Shown: in pieces, positions 43,378 to 51,291 of the stretch
How positions within the stretch are numbered: position 1 is the first letter of the stretch
How the letters are laid out: the number at the start of each line of letters is the position of its first letter
Assembly: GCA_963818725.1 (NCBI GenBank)
Contig: CAWFTU010000005.1
Coordinates: 1 to 64,000 of the forward strand
Reading direction: 5' to 3'
DNA length: 64,000 bases
Source of the DNA: DATFDN01 sp963818725
GTDB taxonomy: Bacteria; Pseudomonadota; Alphaproteobacteria; Acetobacterales; Acetobacteraceae
Position numbers and translations under genes: made by a program
The notes under the pieces: generated by a model
Told to the model about the DNA's origin: nothing
Seen by the model: the letters and a program-made list of their open reading frames with translations, nothing else
Database searches by the model: none

Positions 43378-43459
43378 GCACCGTGGCACACTCGTCACCA
43401 GTCGGAGGATAGGAAAGATCGTTACGAAAGGCAGGCGGCAACTACGTTGACACTCACCG

Positions 43460-43659
43460 CTGTCGGGCGTCAACAACGAGAGCACACAGAACGCAACCGC
43501 GCCGACAAACGCCAGCATGAGGCTGTTGACCTGCTTCTCGGTCTCGTTGACCGCCTTGCCGATCAGCTCGGGCGACAGCTTGCCAGACCTCGCCGGCTGC
43601 GGCTTATGCGTTCGGCTGCCGCGGATGCCTGTCGCGCGGTTCTGACGAGGCCACGCCAT
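43460..43659 (-). pseudogene. N-terminus of a membrane protein cut by IS3-b
   Basis: Minus-strand ATG 43659 opens MAWPRQNRATGIRGSRTHKP, then ELIGKAVNETEKQVNSLMLA and a hydrophobic helix LAFVGAVAFCVLSLLTPDS, where IS3-b begins. The NETEKQVNSLMLAF...LLTPDS pattern is like the N-terminal membrane region of some pentapeptide-repeat proteins of Alphaproteobacteria; that match is from memory and modest. Confidence 0.45.
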
Positions 43660-43690
43660 GACCAGGTAGGCAGGCGCATTTTCTCCTCCC

Positions 43691-43900
43691 GTGACCGTCA
43701 GCCCGGGCGAGCCAGGCCGTCTGACAACGGCGCATCTTGACCACAACCCGTCCAATTGCACGTGGGATGATTTTCGCTCGCTTCGCCAGAGGTGCCACAA
43801 CAAGTACGACGCGGAGGCGCGGCGGAAGGGCCGCGCTGAGCGCCAGCGGGCGAGGTTGACCATGACCGACAACGCCTTCCACACGACGGAGGAACCCTGA
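43691..43900 (+). CDS. Small HNH-type protein, probably partial
   Basis: 69 residues from GTG 43691. The segment TTAHLDHNPSNCTWDDF then LRQRCHNKYDAEARRKGR has the HxDHNPxN...L...LCQRCH pattern of small phage/plasmid HNH endonucleases, but the first zinc-binding cyste pair normally upstream is missing, so it is likely N-terminally truncated. It ends 2 nt before the next gene. Confidence 0.5.
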   Translation: MTVSPGEPGRLTTAHLDHNPSNCTWDDFRSLRQRCHNKYDAEARRKGRAERQRARLTMTDNAFHTTEEP

Positions 43901-43902
43901 CC

Positions 43903-44553
43903 ATGACGTACGCAAGCCTGCCGGCGCAGAGCGTCGCTGAAGCCTGCCGCCTCGCTGAGAGGAGCTTAAGCGAGGAGCGCCAGGGAATCCTGGAAGCAAA
44001 GCTAGACTCCCAGCTCGACGAGGCCGCGCTTGATAAGCTCGACGAGCGACGTGAGAAGACCCGACATCTCCAGAGACTCGCTGAGGCTATTGGCGAGAAG
44101 GAGATGGCGATCGCCCTTGCTGACTTCGCGCTGATCGACACATGGTATAGGGCTCCAATGACACGCGAGCCTCTGGTTCACGAGGCGCTAGCCTACTCCA
44201 TCGCCCTCCTCCAGGCGCTCCCGCAAGAGTGCCAGAAGCCGCATCTGTGCCGCGAGATGAGCGAGCTTTTCATACGGCTCGTTCCAGACGGAAAGATGCG
44301 CGAGGCTATCAGCTTTGCCGCATCTGAGGTGCTTGACGATGTCCTCTCGGCTGGCAGAGTTCAGGCCGGGACGAAAGAGTTCCATTGGCCAATGTCCGTG
44401 GCAGAGGCGAACCGCGCGTTGATGGAGAGGCTCCAAGCCGACACGAAGGGCACTAGCGCGCAAGGCCGAGAGATAAGCCCAGGGGAGGAGCAGGAGGAAA
44501 GTGCCCGCCGGTTGCTCGCCTTTATACAGGGGGGCTCAAGAGAGGAGGGGTAG
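43903..44553 (+). CDS. Hypothetical helical protein
   Basis: 216 residues, MTYASLPAQSVAEACRLAER..., charged and helix-rich throughout (LDEAALDKLDERREKTRHLQ; EALAYSIALLQALPQECQK). No family recognised, no signal peptide or membrane segment. ATG 43903 closely follows the HNH gene stop, suggesting one transcript. Both appear to be remnants of a phage- or plasmid-type operon. Confidence 0.55.
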   Translation: MTYASLPAQSVAEACRLAERSLSEERQGILEAKLDSQLDEAALDKLDERREKTRHLQRLAEAIGEKEMAIALADFALIDTWYRAPMTREPLVHEALAYSIALLQALPQECQKPHLCREMSELFIRLVPDGKMREAISFAASEVLDDVLSAGRVQAGTKEFHWPMSVAEANRALMERLQADTKGTSAQGREISPGEEQEESARRLLAFIQGGSREEG

Positions 44554-44564
44554 CGCACCGCGTT

Positions 44565-44606
44565 GGTGCACGAAGAATCTTTCGGTCGCACTTCCCCCAG
44601 CGTGGT
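44565..44606 (-). mobile_element. IS3 end scar matching 7884-7922
   Basis: The minus strand reads GGGGAAGTGCGACCGAAAGA TTCTTCGTGCACCAACGCG, the same as the start of the IS3 orfA remnant at 7884-7922. Nothing more of that IS is here. Confidence 0.55.
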
Positions 44607-44715
44607 GCATGGATCGGATTGTTGGTTGGTGCTGGAGCGCTGGGCGAGTGAAGTGGCCCCGGTCCTTTGAACAAAATTTCCGCGTCGTTATAGATCCGGC
44701 TGTCATTATCTTGAA

Positions 44716-45800
44716 TCATGCCGCATAGCGCATGGACTTCTGGCGGAGGAAGCTGCGGACCCGGGCGGGCGACTTGGCCAGCCGACGCATGTGGCTGATG
44801 GCGGCCTGCTTGAGCTGCTGTTTGCTGCGCATTGGCGGCTTGCGGGTGACGTGCCGCTTGAGGTCGGCATTCAGCCCTTCATCCGGATTGAGTTCCGGAC
44901 TGTGGGACGGCAGGTAGGAGACCTCGATCTGCGCCTTGTGCCGGGCGAGCCACTCACGCACCACCGCCGAACGGTGCACTGGCAGCCGGTCGAGGATCAG
45001 GAACACCTTGCGCCCGGCATCACGGATCAGGCGTTGCAGGAAGCCGATCAGCACCGGCGCCTTGATCGCGCCGTCCAGCACCTGCCAGCGCAACTCGCCT
45101 CGGTTGCTGACCGCCGAGATCAGGCCCCGCCCGATGCGGCGCTGGTGGGGCCGCACGACGGGTGTCTTGCCGGGGAGCGCGTAGGAACGACCGCGCACGT
45201 CCTCGGCGCGCAGCCCGGTCTCGTCGCCCCAGAAGATCACCCCACGCGCCCGCCGGGCCCGGGCGACAATCGCTGGATACTCCCGGCGCAGCCAATCGCG
45301 CACCGCTGCCGGTTGCTGCCCATGGGCCCGCCGCAGCGGCTTTTGCGCGGTGAAGCCCCAGCGTGCCAGGTGCGTGCCGGTGGTGCGCACCGCCAGGCGC
45401 ACGCCATACTGGCGGCGGATGAGCGCACCCACCGCCCCCTCCGCAGCCATTCCATGGACTGCGTCCATGGAACCTTCGGCTGCTCCGCCCGGCTCCACAG
45501 CGCAAAGTCCAGGCCCAACTCGTCGGGCACACGGCGGCAGATCAGCCGCTGGATCTCCCTCTCCTGTGCCGTCGTCAGCAGCTTCTGCTCGTCTGGCTTG
45601 CGCCCGCGCTTGCCGCTGACCAGCCCCGTCTCGCCCTGGGCGTCAAAACGCTTGCAGATGTCGAACACGCCGGTTTGGCTGAGCCCGACCTGGGCGGCGA
45701 TTGCCGCATAGTTCGCACCGCTCTGGCGCAGGCCGATCACCTGTCGCCGTCTTTCTTCCTGGGCCGCCGGAGCCAGCTTGCGCATGTCCACGTGCTTCAT
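44716..45800 (-). pseudogene. IS630-f transposase split by hairpin H
   Basis: N-terminal helix-turn-helix (SGANYAAIAAQVGLSQTGVF; ELGLDFALWSR) in one frame, catalytic part in another: VGALIRRQYGVRLAVRTTGT, RGVIFWGDETGLRAEDVRG (first Asp), KVFLILDRLPVHRSAVV (second Asp), PSHSPELNPDEGLNADLKRH (Glu). The 50-nt hairpin at 45436-45485 is the only break; removing it gives LWSRAAVGAL. The second Asp motif has DR instead of the usual DN. Confidence 0.87.
45436..45485 (-). repeat. Hairpin element H (50 nt) in IS630-f transposase
   Basis: Minus strand GAGCAGCCGAAGGTTCC, apical ATGGAC-GCA-GTCCAT (perfect), GGAATGGCTGCGGAGGGG; host GGGCG precedes. The outer stem differs from the consensus on both sides (CAGCC / GGCTG), a compensatory change. 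Confidence 0.87.
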
Positions 45801-46134
45801 GTCCGAGGACGTGGTGGCCCTCAGCTTCTATCCAAGATAATGGCAGCCGGATCTATAAGTGGATCGTCGGCCGGGGGTTATGCTGCCGTGCGGAGCGGCA
45901 GCGGGTGAGAGTAGGCTTGATCCGGGGTGCGGCCGTCAAGGGCTGCGTGAGGTCGCCTTGCGTTGTAGAATGCGATGTAGCGGCCGATTGATTGCCGTGC
46001 TTCTTCGACGCCATCATAGGCACGTAGATAGACTTCCTCGGTACTTGATGGTTCGCCAGAAGCGCTCGACAATGAAGTGGCCCCGGTCCTTTGAACAAAA
46101 TTTCCGCGTCGTTAAGTGGATCGTCGGCCGGGGG

Positions 46135-46962
46135 TTATGCTGCCGTGCGGAGCGGCAGCGGGTGAGAGTAGGCTTGATCCGGGGTGCGGCCGTCAAGGGC
46201 TGCGTGAGGTCGCCTTGCGTTGTAGAAGGCGATGTAGCGGCCGATTGATTGCCGTGCTTCTTCGACGCCATCATAGGCACGCAGATAGACTTCCTCGTAC
46301 TTGATGGTTCGCCAGAAGCGCTCGACAAAAACGTTGTCTCGCCATGCGCCCTTGCCGTCCATGCTGATCGAGATGGCGTTGTTGATCAGCACGCTGGTGA
46401 ATTCGGTACTGGTGAACTGGCTGCCCTGATCGGTGTTGAAGATTTGCGGGCAGCCGTGTTTTGCAAGGGCTTCCTCGACAGCATCGATGCAGAACGAAGC
46501 CTCCATCGTGTTCGACAGTCGCCAGGCCAGGATGCGTCGTGTGAACCAGTCCATCACGGCAGTGAGATAGACGAAGCCGCGCGCCATCGGGATGTAGCTG
46601 ATGTCGGTCGCCCAGACGTGGTTCGGCCGATTGATCGTCAATCCGCGCAGCAGATACGGATAGATGCGATGACCTGGCGCAGGCTTCGATGTGTTGGGCC
46701 TGCGATAGATCGCTTCGATCCCCATTCTCCGCATCAATGTTGTGACATGACGACGGCCGACCTTGCTCCCCTCGGCAGCCAGCAAGCCGCGCAACGTCCG
46801 CGAACCTGCGAAAGGGAACTCCAGGTGCAGCTCATCCAGCCGCCGCATCAGCGCAAGGTCTGCATCCGACACCGGCGCCGGTTCGTAGTAGACGCTGCCT
46901 CGGCAGATGCCGAGGAGCGCCGCCTGCTTCGTCAACGCAAGCCTGTGGTTACGGTCGATCAT
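46135..46962 (-). CDS. IS3-d transposase OrfB
   Basis: 275 residues: MIDRNHRLALTKQAALLGIC RGSVYYEP, AGSRTLRGLLAAEGSKVGRR, NHVWATDISYIPMARGFVYL (first Asp), IFNTDQGSQFTSTEFTSV (second Asp), AWRDNVFVERFWRTIKYEEV (Glu), C-terminal FYNARRPHAALDGRTPDQAY. Complete DDE transposase; overlaps orfA by 4 nt. Confidence 0.93.
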   Translation of the reverse strand: MIDRNHRLALTKQAALLGICRGSVYYEPAPVSDADLALMRRLDELHLEFPFAGSRTLRGLLAAEGSKVGRRHVTTLMRRMGIEAIYRRPNTSKPAPGHRIYPYLLRGLTINRPNHVWATDISYIPMARGFVYLTAVMDWFTRRILAWRLSNTMEASFCIDAVEEALAKHGCPQIFNTDQGSQFTSTEFTSVLINNAISISMDGKGAWRDNVFVERFWRTIKYEEVYLRAYDGVEEARQSIGRYIAFYNARRPHAALDGRTPDQAYSHPLPLRTAA

Positions 46963-47270
46963 CGCTTTGCGCTCGGAAATCCCGCCTTGCCGAGCGCACG
47001 TTCTAAAAAATCGTTCTCCAGGACTAGCTCGCCGATCTTGGCGTGCAGGGCCTTGATATCGACCTCGGGGACCGATGATTTGGTGCTGCCACCGCGTTCA
47101 AACACGTCGGCAGCCCCTGCAAGCAGTTGCTCTTTCCACGAGGTGATTTGATTGGGATGCACGTCGAACTGCTCAGCAAGCTGTGCAATCGTTCGATCGT
47201 TTTTCAGGGCAGCAAGGGCCACCTTCGCCTTGAAGGCCGGTGTGTGGTTCCGGCGGGCTCGCTTCTTCAT
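46959..47270 (-). CDS. IS3-d OrfA
   Basis: 103 residues, helix-turn-helix: MKKRARRNHTPAFKAKVALA, IAQLAEQFDVHPNQITSWKE, zipper KALHAKIGELVLENDFLERA. Normal length for IS51-type OrfA. GGAG 6 bases before the ATG. Confidence 0.9.
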   Translation of the reverse strand: MKKRARRNHTPAFKAKVALAALKNDRTIAQLAEQFDVHPNQITSWKEQLLAGAADVFERGGSTKSSVPEVDIKALHAKIGELVLENDFLERALGKAGFPSAKR

Positions 47271-47352
47271 CTTCGCTCCTGATCCGCAGGCAAAACATGC
47301 CTGCCGTCAGGCCGAGTTTCCACTTAACGCCCTGTTCAAAATTCCTGAGCCA

Positions 47353-48129
47353 CCTCTCCATCCGGCGGCTCCAGTTCCATAGCCCATCAGCGGGCGCCGC
47401 CTTGCGCAGCGCCTTGAGTTCGCCGCGGGTCAGCAGAAGCTGCTCGGAAAGCGCCGGCACGAGTTCCGCGCCGCTGTCGATCACGCGGGTGATGGCCGGA
47501 GTGCGAAGGCTGTCTCGCAGGCTGCTATAGAGGCGGAGCGCCTGCAGCCGCCGCTTGACCCGCTCCTGGCGTGATGGATCGCCGTCATGCTCGTGCGCGA
47601 GCAGCCAGGCGAGCGTCTTGGAATCGGTGGTGGCCCAGTTCCAGCCGCCTCCGGCCTCCGGCGCGTCGCGCGCGAGAAGATCCCGCATGTGGCGATCGCG
47701 GAGCTTGCCCGACAATTCAACGAGGCGCTGCGCGGCGTGCCCGGCGTAAGCGAGAAGGGCGTGTCGTCCTGCGTCGTCGGCCGTGGCCGCGGCCGAGCAA
47801 AGGATAAGATCTTCAAGCCCGTGCGCCTGGACCCAGCCGCTTGGCGAGAAGGTCCGGGACGAGCCCGAAGCCGGGGCGGCGATGTCGTCGACGAGTTTGG
47901 CAAGAAAGTCATCGGCCAGGCTGTCGCTCCCGGTGTAGCCCGGGATTGCGAGCGCCGTCCGGGTGCTCGCCGGCATGAGGGAGTGGCGGATGGGGCGTTC
48001 GGTCACGAGCGCCAGCAAGGCGATTGCGCGCAGGGCTGGCGCTTGCAAGGCGGGCGGCGGCAGCTTGCCGAGGCCGGCCAGGTGCTTGCAGCGTTCGGCG
48101 ATCTGGGTGTGCAGGCAAATGCTGGTCAT
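47353..48129 (-). CDS. Hypothetical protein (PcfJ-like), C-terminus lost to IS3-d
   Basis: Starts MTSICLHTQIAERCKHLAGL; conserved-looking segments include GGGWNWATTDSKTLAWLLAH and DGLWNWSRRMERWLRN just before the IS3-d end, after which the frame reads into IS sequence. It resembles proteins often called PcfJ-domain on plasmids, but that is a weak recollection. The start overlaps the stop of the upstream gene by 4 nt, so the two form an operon. Confidence 0.5.
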
Positions 48130-48596
48130 GGCGTTTCTCCCTGGTCTGGTGTTTGAAGGCTGGCGTCGTCGATCGTGATCGTGCCGCCCGTGCTCTCGTC
48201 CTCGGCGCCGTCGAATTCCGTGCTTTCGAAGTCGTCGTCGTCGTCGAAGTCGCGCTCTTCGTCGTCATCGCCATAGGCCACGTCGCATTCGACCCGCTCT
48301 TGGGGGTCGGCTTCTTGCGGCCGCAAGGTGATCCGGCCGTGTCCCCCTTCGTTGTTGATCCAGTCGCCGTCGGGAATCTCGTAAACGACGTCGTCGAGGC
48401 GCTCGTCGAGAGCCACCACGCCACCCACGTCCGTGAATGCGAGCGAGACATCCGGCAGGGGGCCGGCGCTGCCGTCGCGATAGATGACGGATTCAAGTTC
48501 GGTCGCGCCCAAATCTCCGCCGCCGCTCAGGTAATAACGGACTTCGTCGACCCCGCGCGCTTTGAGGACAGCGAGGCACTGATCGAGGCTGGCCAT
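48126..48596 (-). CDS. DUF6878-like acidic protein
   Basis: 156 residues from ATG 48596, with AAAGGAG about 7 bases upstream. Core: LAVLKARGVDEVRYYLSGGG DLG, LDDVVYEIPDGDWINNEGGH GRITLRPQ, ECDVAYGDDDEERDFDDDDD, a very acidic tail. The DGDWxNNEGGxGxxxL pattern is that of DUF6878, found on alphaproteobacterial plasmids and islands; function unknown. The next gene is translationally coupled. Confidence 0.6.
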   Translation of the reverse strand: MASLDQCLAVLKARGVDEVRYYLSGGGDLGATELESVIYRDGSAGPLPDVSLAFTDVGGVVALDERLDDVVYEIPDGDWINNEGGHGRITLRPQEADPQERVECDVAYGDDDEERDFDDDDDFESTEFDGAEDESTGGTITIDDASLQTPDQGETP

Positions 48597-48825
48597 GAGA
48601 AACTCCTTTGCGGCGGGCGGGCGGAGCCCTCTCCGCCCTGTCAACCCGCCAGAGTTTCTCTTTCCCGCCTTTGCTCTCATCCGCGCCCACGGGAGAGACG
48701 AATGCCGTGCGGGAGCTCCGCCGCCGGCCGACTGCGCCTATGCCGGGCTGTTAGAGCGGGATGGCTTTAGGCGGAACCGTAGCCTGAGTTTTTGAAGTAG
48801 TTGGCGCACTCCTTGGCGGTGAAGC

Positions 48826-48974
48826 GGTTCTGTCAGCTCTCGCGCCAATTGCTTTTTGGCGCAATATTATTGCTCGCTAGGCTGGCAAACGAGTCTGAAT
48901 ATGTTACATTCTGACCTCTATTGATCATCGGAATTGCTCGTTACGCCCGATGTGGCGCGAGAGCTGACAAAACC
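48826..48974. mobile_element. IS6-type MITE (149 bp)
   Basis: GGTTCTGTCAGCTCTCGCGCCA and TGGCGCGAGAGCTGACAAAACC inverted repeats enclose 105 bp of AT-richer non-coding DNA. The same terminal sequence bounds the IS6 fragment at 15068-15091. No clear target duplication. Confidence 0.65.
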
Positions 48975-49029
48975 ACGCAAAGTGGTCGCAGCGCTAATTG
49001 CTGCCAGTCTACCGTTAAGTTGACAACGC

Positions 49030-49291
49030 CGGCCAGAGCGCTTGGCTGGTGAACTACGCCGAGCGGTATCGGGCCGGCTCGCGGGTCGGGACCTCGATCA
49101 CGGAAGGCACGGCCAACTTCCTGGTCAACCGGCGCATGGCCAAGTCGCAGCAGATGCGCTGGTCTCGACGCGGGGCCGACCTGCTGCTCCAGGTCCGCTG
49201 TGCCATCTACAACGGCGCACTCGGCTCGGCATTCGGCCAGCTCTTTGAAACGGTTCCCAACCCAAACCTGCCATCGGCCAAGGCGGCGTAG
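49030..49291 (+). pseudogene. ISKra4 transposase C-terminus, second copy
   Basis: SAWLVNYAERYRAGSRVGTS, TEGTANFLVNRRMAKSQQMR, LLLQVRCAIYNGALGSAFG, stop at 49289-49291. Homologous to 9647-9900. The IS end (CCCCCAATCTCTGGACAGTC) is split by ISL3 and reappears at 51210-51226. Confidence 0.78.
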
Positions 49292-49340
49292 CCCCCAATC
49301 TCTAGCTCTTCCGCACTTTGCGTGGAATCAGGTCTAAGCG

Positions 49341-49464
49341 CAATACGGTTCACTTTAGTTGTTTGTGCCGCAGGGAGAACCAAGGCGAATGCTGCATTTT
49401 CAATTGGTTGGTATTCGGCCGATAGCCTAAGTGAACAGGATTTTGCCTTAAGTGAACCGTATTG
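49341..49464. mobile_element. MITE (124 bp) in ISL3 leader
   Basis: Terminal repeats CAATACGGTTCACTTTAG and CTTAAGTGAACCGTATTG; exact 10-bp duplication GGTCTAAGCG on both sides (49331-49340, 49465-49474). No coding capacity. The TIR and 10-bp duplication suggest an IS4-like parent, which is not in the window. Confidence 0.8.
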
Positions 49465-49520
49465 GGTCTAAGCGGACGAGCGATTGCAGTGGCGGCAGCG
49501 GCCACCATCTTAGAGGAAAA

Positions 49521-51185
49521 ATGAATGAATTCTATCCTCTCCCTGGGTGCCGTATTGAGGAGGTGACCTCTCTTGATCCGGCTCATCTGAGTGTCGCAGC
49601 AGACAGAAAGTTCGCCAGTAGCCGTTGCCCGGATTGCGGCCATAGCAGCGACGCCGTGCATAGCTACTACTCTCGGCGGCCGGCGGATTTGCCGTCTGCG
49701 GGACAACAAGTCTGCCTCGAACTGCGACTGCGGCGGTTCTATTGCCACAGCACGGATTGCGCCCGCCGAACGTTCGCCGAGCGCCTCCCGCATCTCCTTG
49801 CGCCCCATGCGCGCCGTACCCACCGTCTCGCCGCGGCTCAGGGCAAGGTCGGGGTATTCCTCGGCGGCGAAGCCGGCGCGCGGTTGTTGCAGCATCTTGG
49901 GATGCCAGCAAGCGGCGCTACGGTGTTGCGCCTGATACGTCGCCTGCCGCTCCCAACCACGGCGGCCCCTCGCATCTTGGGGGTCGATGATTGGGCCATG
50001 CGCAAAGGCCGGACCTACGGCACGATCCTCGTTGACCTGCAACGGCGGCGCGTTATCGACCTCCTGCCGGACCGCACCTCTACGGTGCTGACGGATTGGC
50101 TGCAGCGCCACCATGGGATCAAAGTTGTCGTGCGCGACCGATCAACCGAATATGCCCGTGGTATCGCATTGGGCGCACCGCGAGCCAAGCAGGTCGTCGA
50201 CCGTTGGCACCTGCTTGGCAACGTTCGGCAAATGGTCGAGCGCTGGCTCGCTGGCGTGCACGCGCGGCTGCGGAAGCTGCCTGGTGTTGCTGCATCCGAT
50301 GAGCATGTACCGCGCCGCAGGCGGATCTTTCCGCGAGCCCGCTCTGAAATGGCTGCAGCACTTGGTCGCCGCGCGCGACGGCTCGCGCTGTATGAGGAGG
50401 TCCGGCGACGCTTCAACAATGGCGAGGCCCTGTTGGCCATCGGTCGCGCCATGGGGTTGGCACGTGGGACGGTGCGGCGATACGCCTATGCGGAAAGCTT
50501 CCCAGAGCGCGCAGCGGAGAAACTCCGCCCCAGCATACTCAATCCCTATCTTGCCCGACTGGAAGCACGCCACGCAGAGGGGTGCAAAAATGCCCTGGAA
50601 CTGTGGCGTGAGCTGCGCACGTTTGGGTACCCTGGCGGTCCTCGGCAAGTGCGCCGTTGGTTGCAAACCAGAGGCACGGTCATGACAACGACGCCGCCGC
50701 AGTGCTCGCAGGACGAAGCGGGGGAGAAGCCGGCCGAGGACACGGCTAACGCAGCACCGGCATTGCCATCGTCCCGACAACTCGCTTGGCTGATCGTGCG
50801 TCCGCGGGACGAAATCAGTGCGGCCGAGCGGGCAACACTTGCCCGGCTTGAGCTGGATCAGCAGGCGGGCGGTGTCATTGCATTGGTGCAGCGCTTCGTC
50901 GAGTTGGTGCGCAAGAGTGGCGTCGGCCAGACACACGTTCGCCATGCTCAGCTTGCGGCCCATAGCGAATGGCTTGCCGACGCCGTATCGTCCGACGTAG
51001 ATGCGGTCAGGACGTTCGCGGCTGGTCTGGAGCAGGACGGTGCGGCCATTCGAGCTGCGCTCACCATGCCCTGGAGCAGCGGACAGGCTGAGGGGCAAAT
51101 CAACAAGCTCAAGCTGCTCAAACGCCAGACCTATGGCCGCGCCAGTCTCGATCTGCTGCGCCGACGAATGCTGCTCGCCGCATGA
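49521..51185 (+). CDS. ISL3 transposase
   Basis: 554 residues from ATG 49521 (GAGGAA 5 bases upstream). N-terminal zinc-binding motifs (FASSRCPDCGHSSDAVHSYY, RRFYCHSTDCARRTFAERLP), then ILGVDDWAMRKGRTYGTILV (Asp), VVRDRSTEYARGIALGAPRA (Asp), a long insertion, and C-terminal PWSSGQAEGQINKLKLLKRQ TYGRASLDLLRRRML (Glu). Typical of ISL3. Intact; the MITE lies in its 5' leader. Confidence 0.93.
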   Translation: MNEFYPLPGCRIEEVTSLDPAHLSVAADRKFASSRCPDCGHSSDAVHSYYSRRPADLPSAGQQVCLELRLRRFYCHSTDCARRTFAERLPHLLAPHARRTHRLAAAQGKVGVFLGGEAGARLLQHLGMPASGATVLRLIRRLPLPTTAAPRILGVDDWAMRKGRTYGTILVDLQRRRVIDLLPDRTSTVLTDWLQRHHGIKVVVRDRSTEYARGIALGAPRAKQVVDRWHLLGNVRQMVERWLAGVHARLRKLPGVAASDEHVPRRRRIFPRARSEMAAALGRRARRLALYEEVRRRFNNGEALLAIGRAMGLARGTVRRYAYAESFPERAAEKLRPSILNPYLARLEARHAEGCKNALELWRELRTFGYPGGPRQVRRWLQTRGTVMTTTPPQCSQDEAGEKPAEDTANAAPALPSSRQLAWLIVRPRDEISAAERATLARLELDQQAGGVIALVQRFVELVRKSGVGQTHVRHAQLAAHSEWLADAVSSDVDAVRTFAAGLEQDGAAIRAALTMPWSSGQAEGQINKLKLLKRQTYGRASLDLLRRRMLLAA

Positions 51186-51239
51186 TTCCACGCAAAGTGC
51201 GGAAGAGCCCAATCTCTGGACAGTCCCGTTCCTGATAGC

Positions 51240-51269
51240 GCGGCGGCGCGGGGTGACCCGCGCCGCTGC
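51240..51269 (-). terminator. Strong hairpin after GG-leader peptide gene
   Basis: GCGGCGGCGCGGG-GTGA-CCCGCGCCGCTGC, 13-bp stem with one mismatch, 23 nt after the peptide stop on the minus strand. No U-tract. A plausible terminator or mRNA-stabilising hairpin. Confidence 0.5.
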
Positions 51270-51291
51270 CATGAACCCCGTCGGCCGGGCC

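Larger units (their letters stand above)
41590..43459 (+). mobile_element. IS3-b copy 2
   Basis: CCTCGGTGTCAGAGAAGTTG to TTGACACTCACCG. Practically identical to copy 1 at 20787-22656 but on the other strand; the pair forms an inverted repeat of 1.87 kb about 19 kb apart. Confidence 0.82.
44691..45855 (-). mobile_element. IS630-f element
   Basis: Inverted repeats TAGATCCGGCTGTCATTATC (44691) and GATAATGGCAGCCGGATCTA (45855) with the classical TA target duplication (44689-44690, 45856-45857). One transposase gene, broken only by hairpin H. Confidence 0.88.
44651..46072 (-). mobile_element. Truncated IS3-d copy interrupted by IS630-f
   Basis: IS3-d left end TGAAGTGGCCCCGGTCC (44649 on) resumes after IS630-f at 45858 and carries the last 64 orfB codons (YLRAYDGVEEARQSIGRYI ... 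YSHPLPLRTAA) with a one-base insertion near 46040. The intact IS3-d then starts at 46073 inside this fragment, so one IS3-d inserted into another. Confidence 0.7.
46073..47352 (-). mobile_element. IS3-d element (IS51-like)
   Basis: Left end TGAAGTGGCCCCGGTCC (46073) and right end near TTCCTGAGCCA (47352). Contains overlapping orfA and orfB, both intact. It truncates the gene at 47353-48129. Confidence 0.75.
49304..51209 (+). mobile_element. ISL3 family element
   Basis: Inverted repeats GCTCTTCCGCACTTTGCGTG and CACGCAAAGTGCGGAAGAGC with CAATCTCT duplicated (49296-49303, 51210-51217), the expected 8 bp. It carries its own MITE at 49341-49464 upstream of the transposase gene. Confidence 0.9.

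Noticed and set aside
1190..45485. Hairpin elements as T4 gene 60-like or mitochondrial byp translational bypass elements
   Set aside because: Length (about 50 nt) and hairpin fit, but take-off and landing codons do not match consistently (GCG/GCG in G and H, GGC/GGG in B and D, no match in C), and two copies (A, F) are antisense to the host gene. Kept only as a remote alternative.
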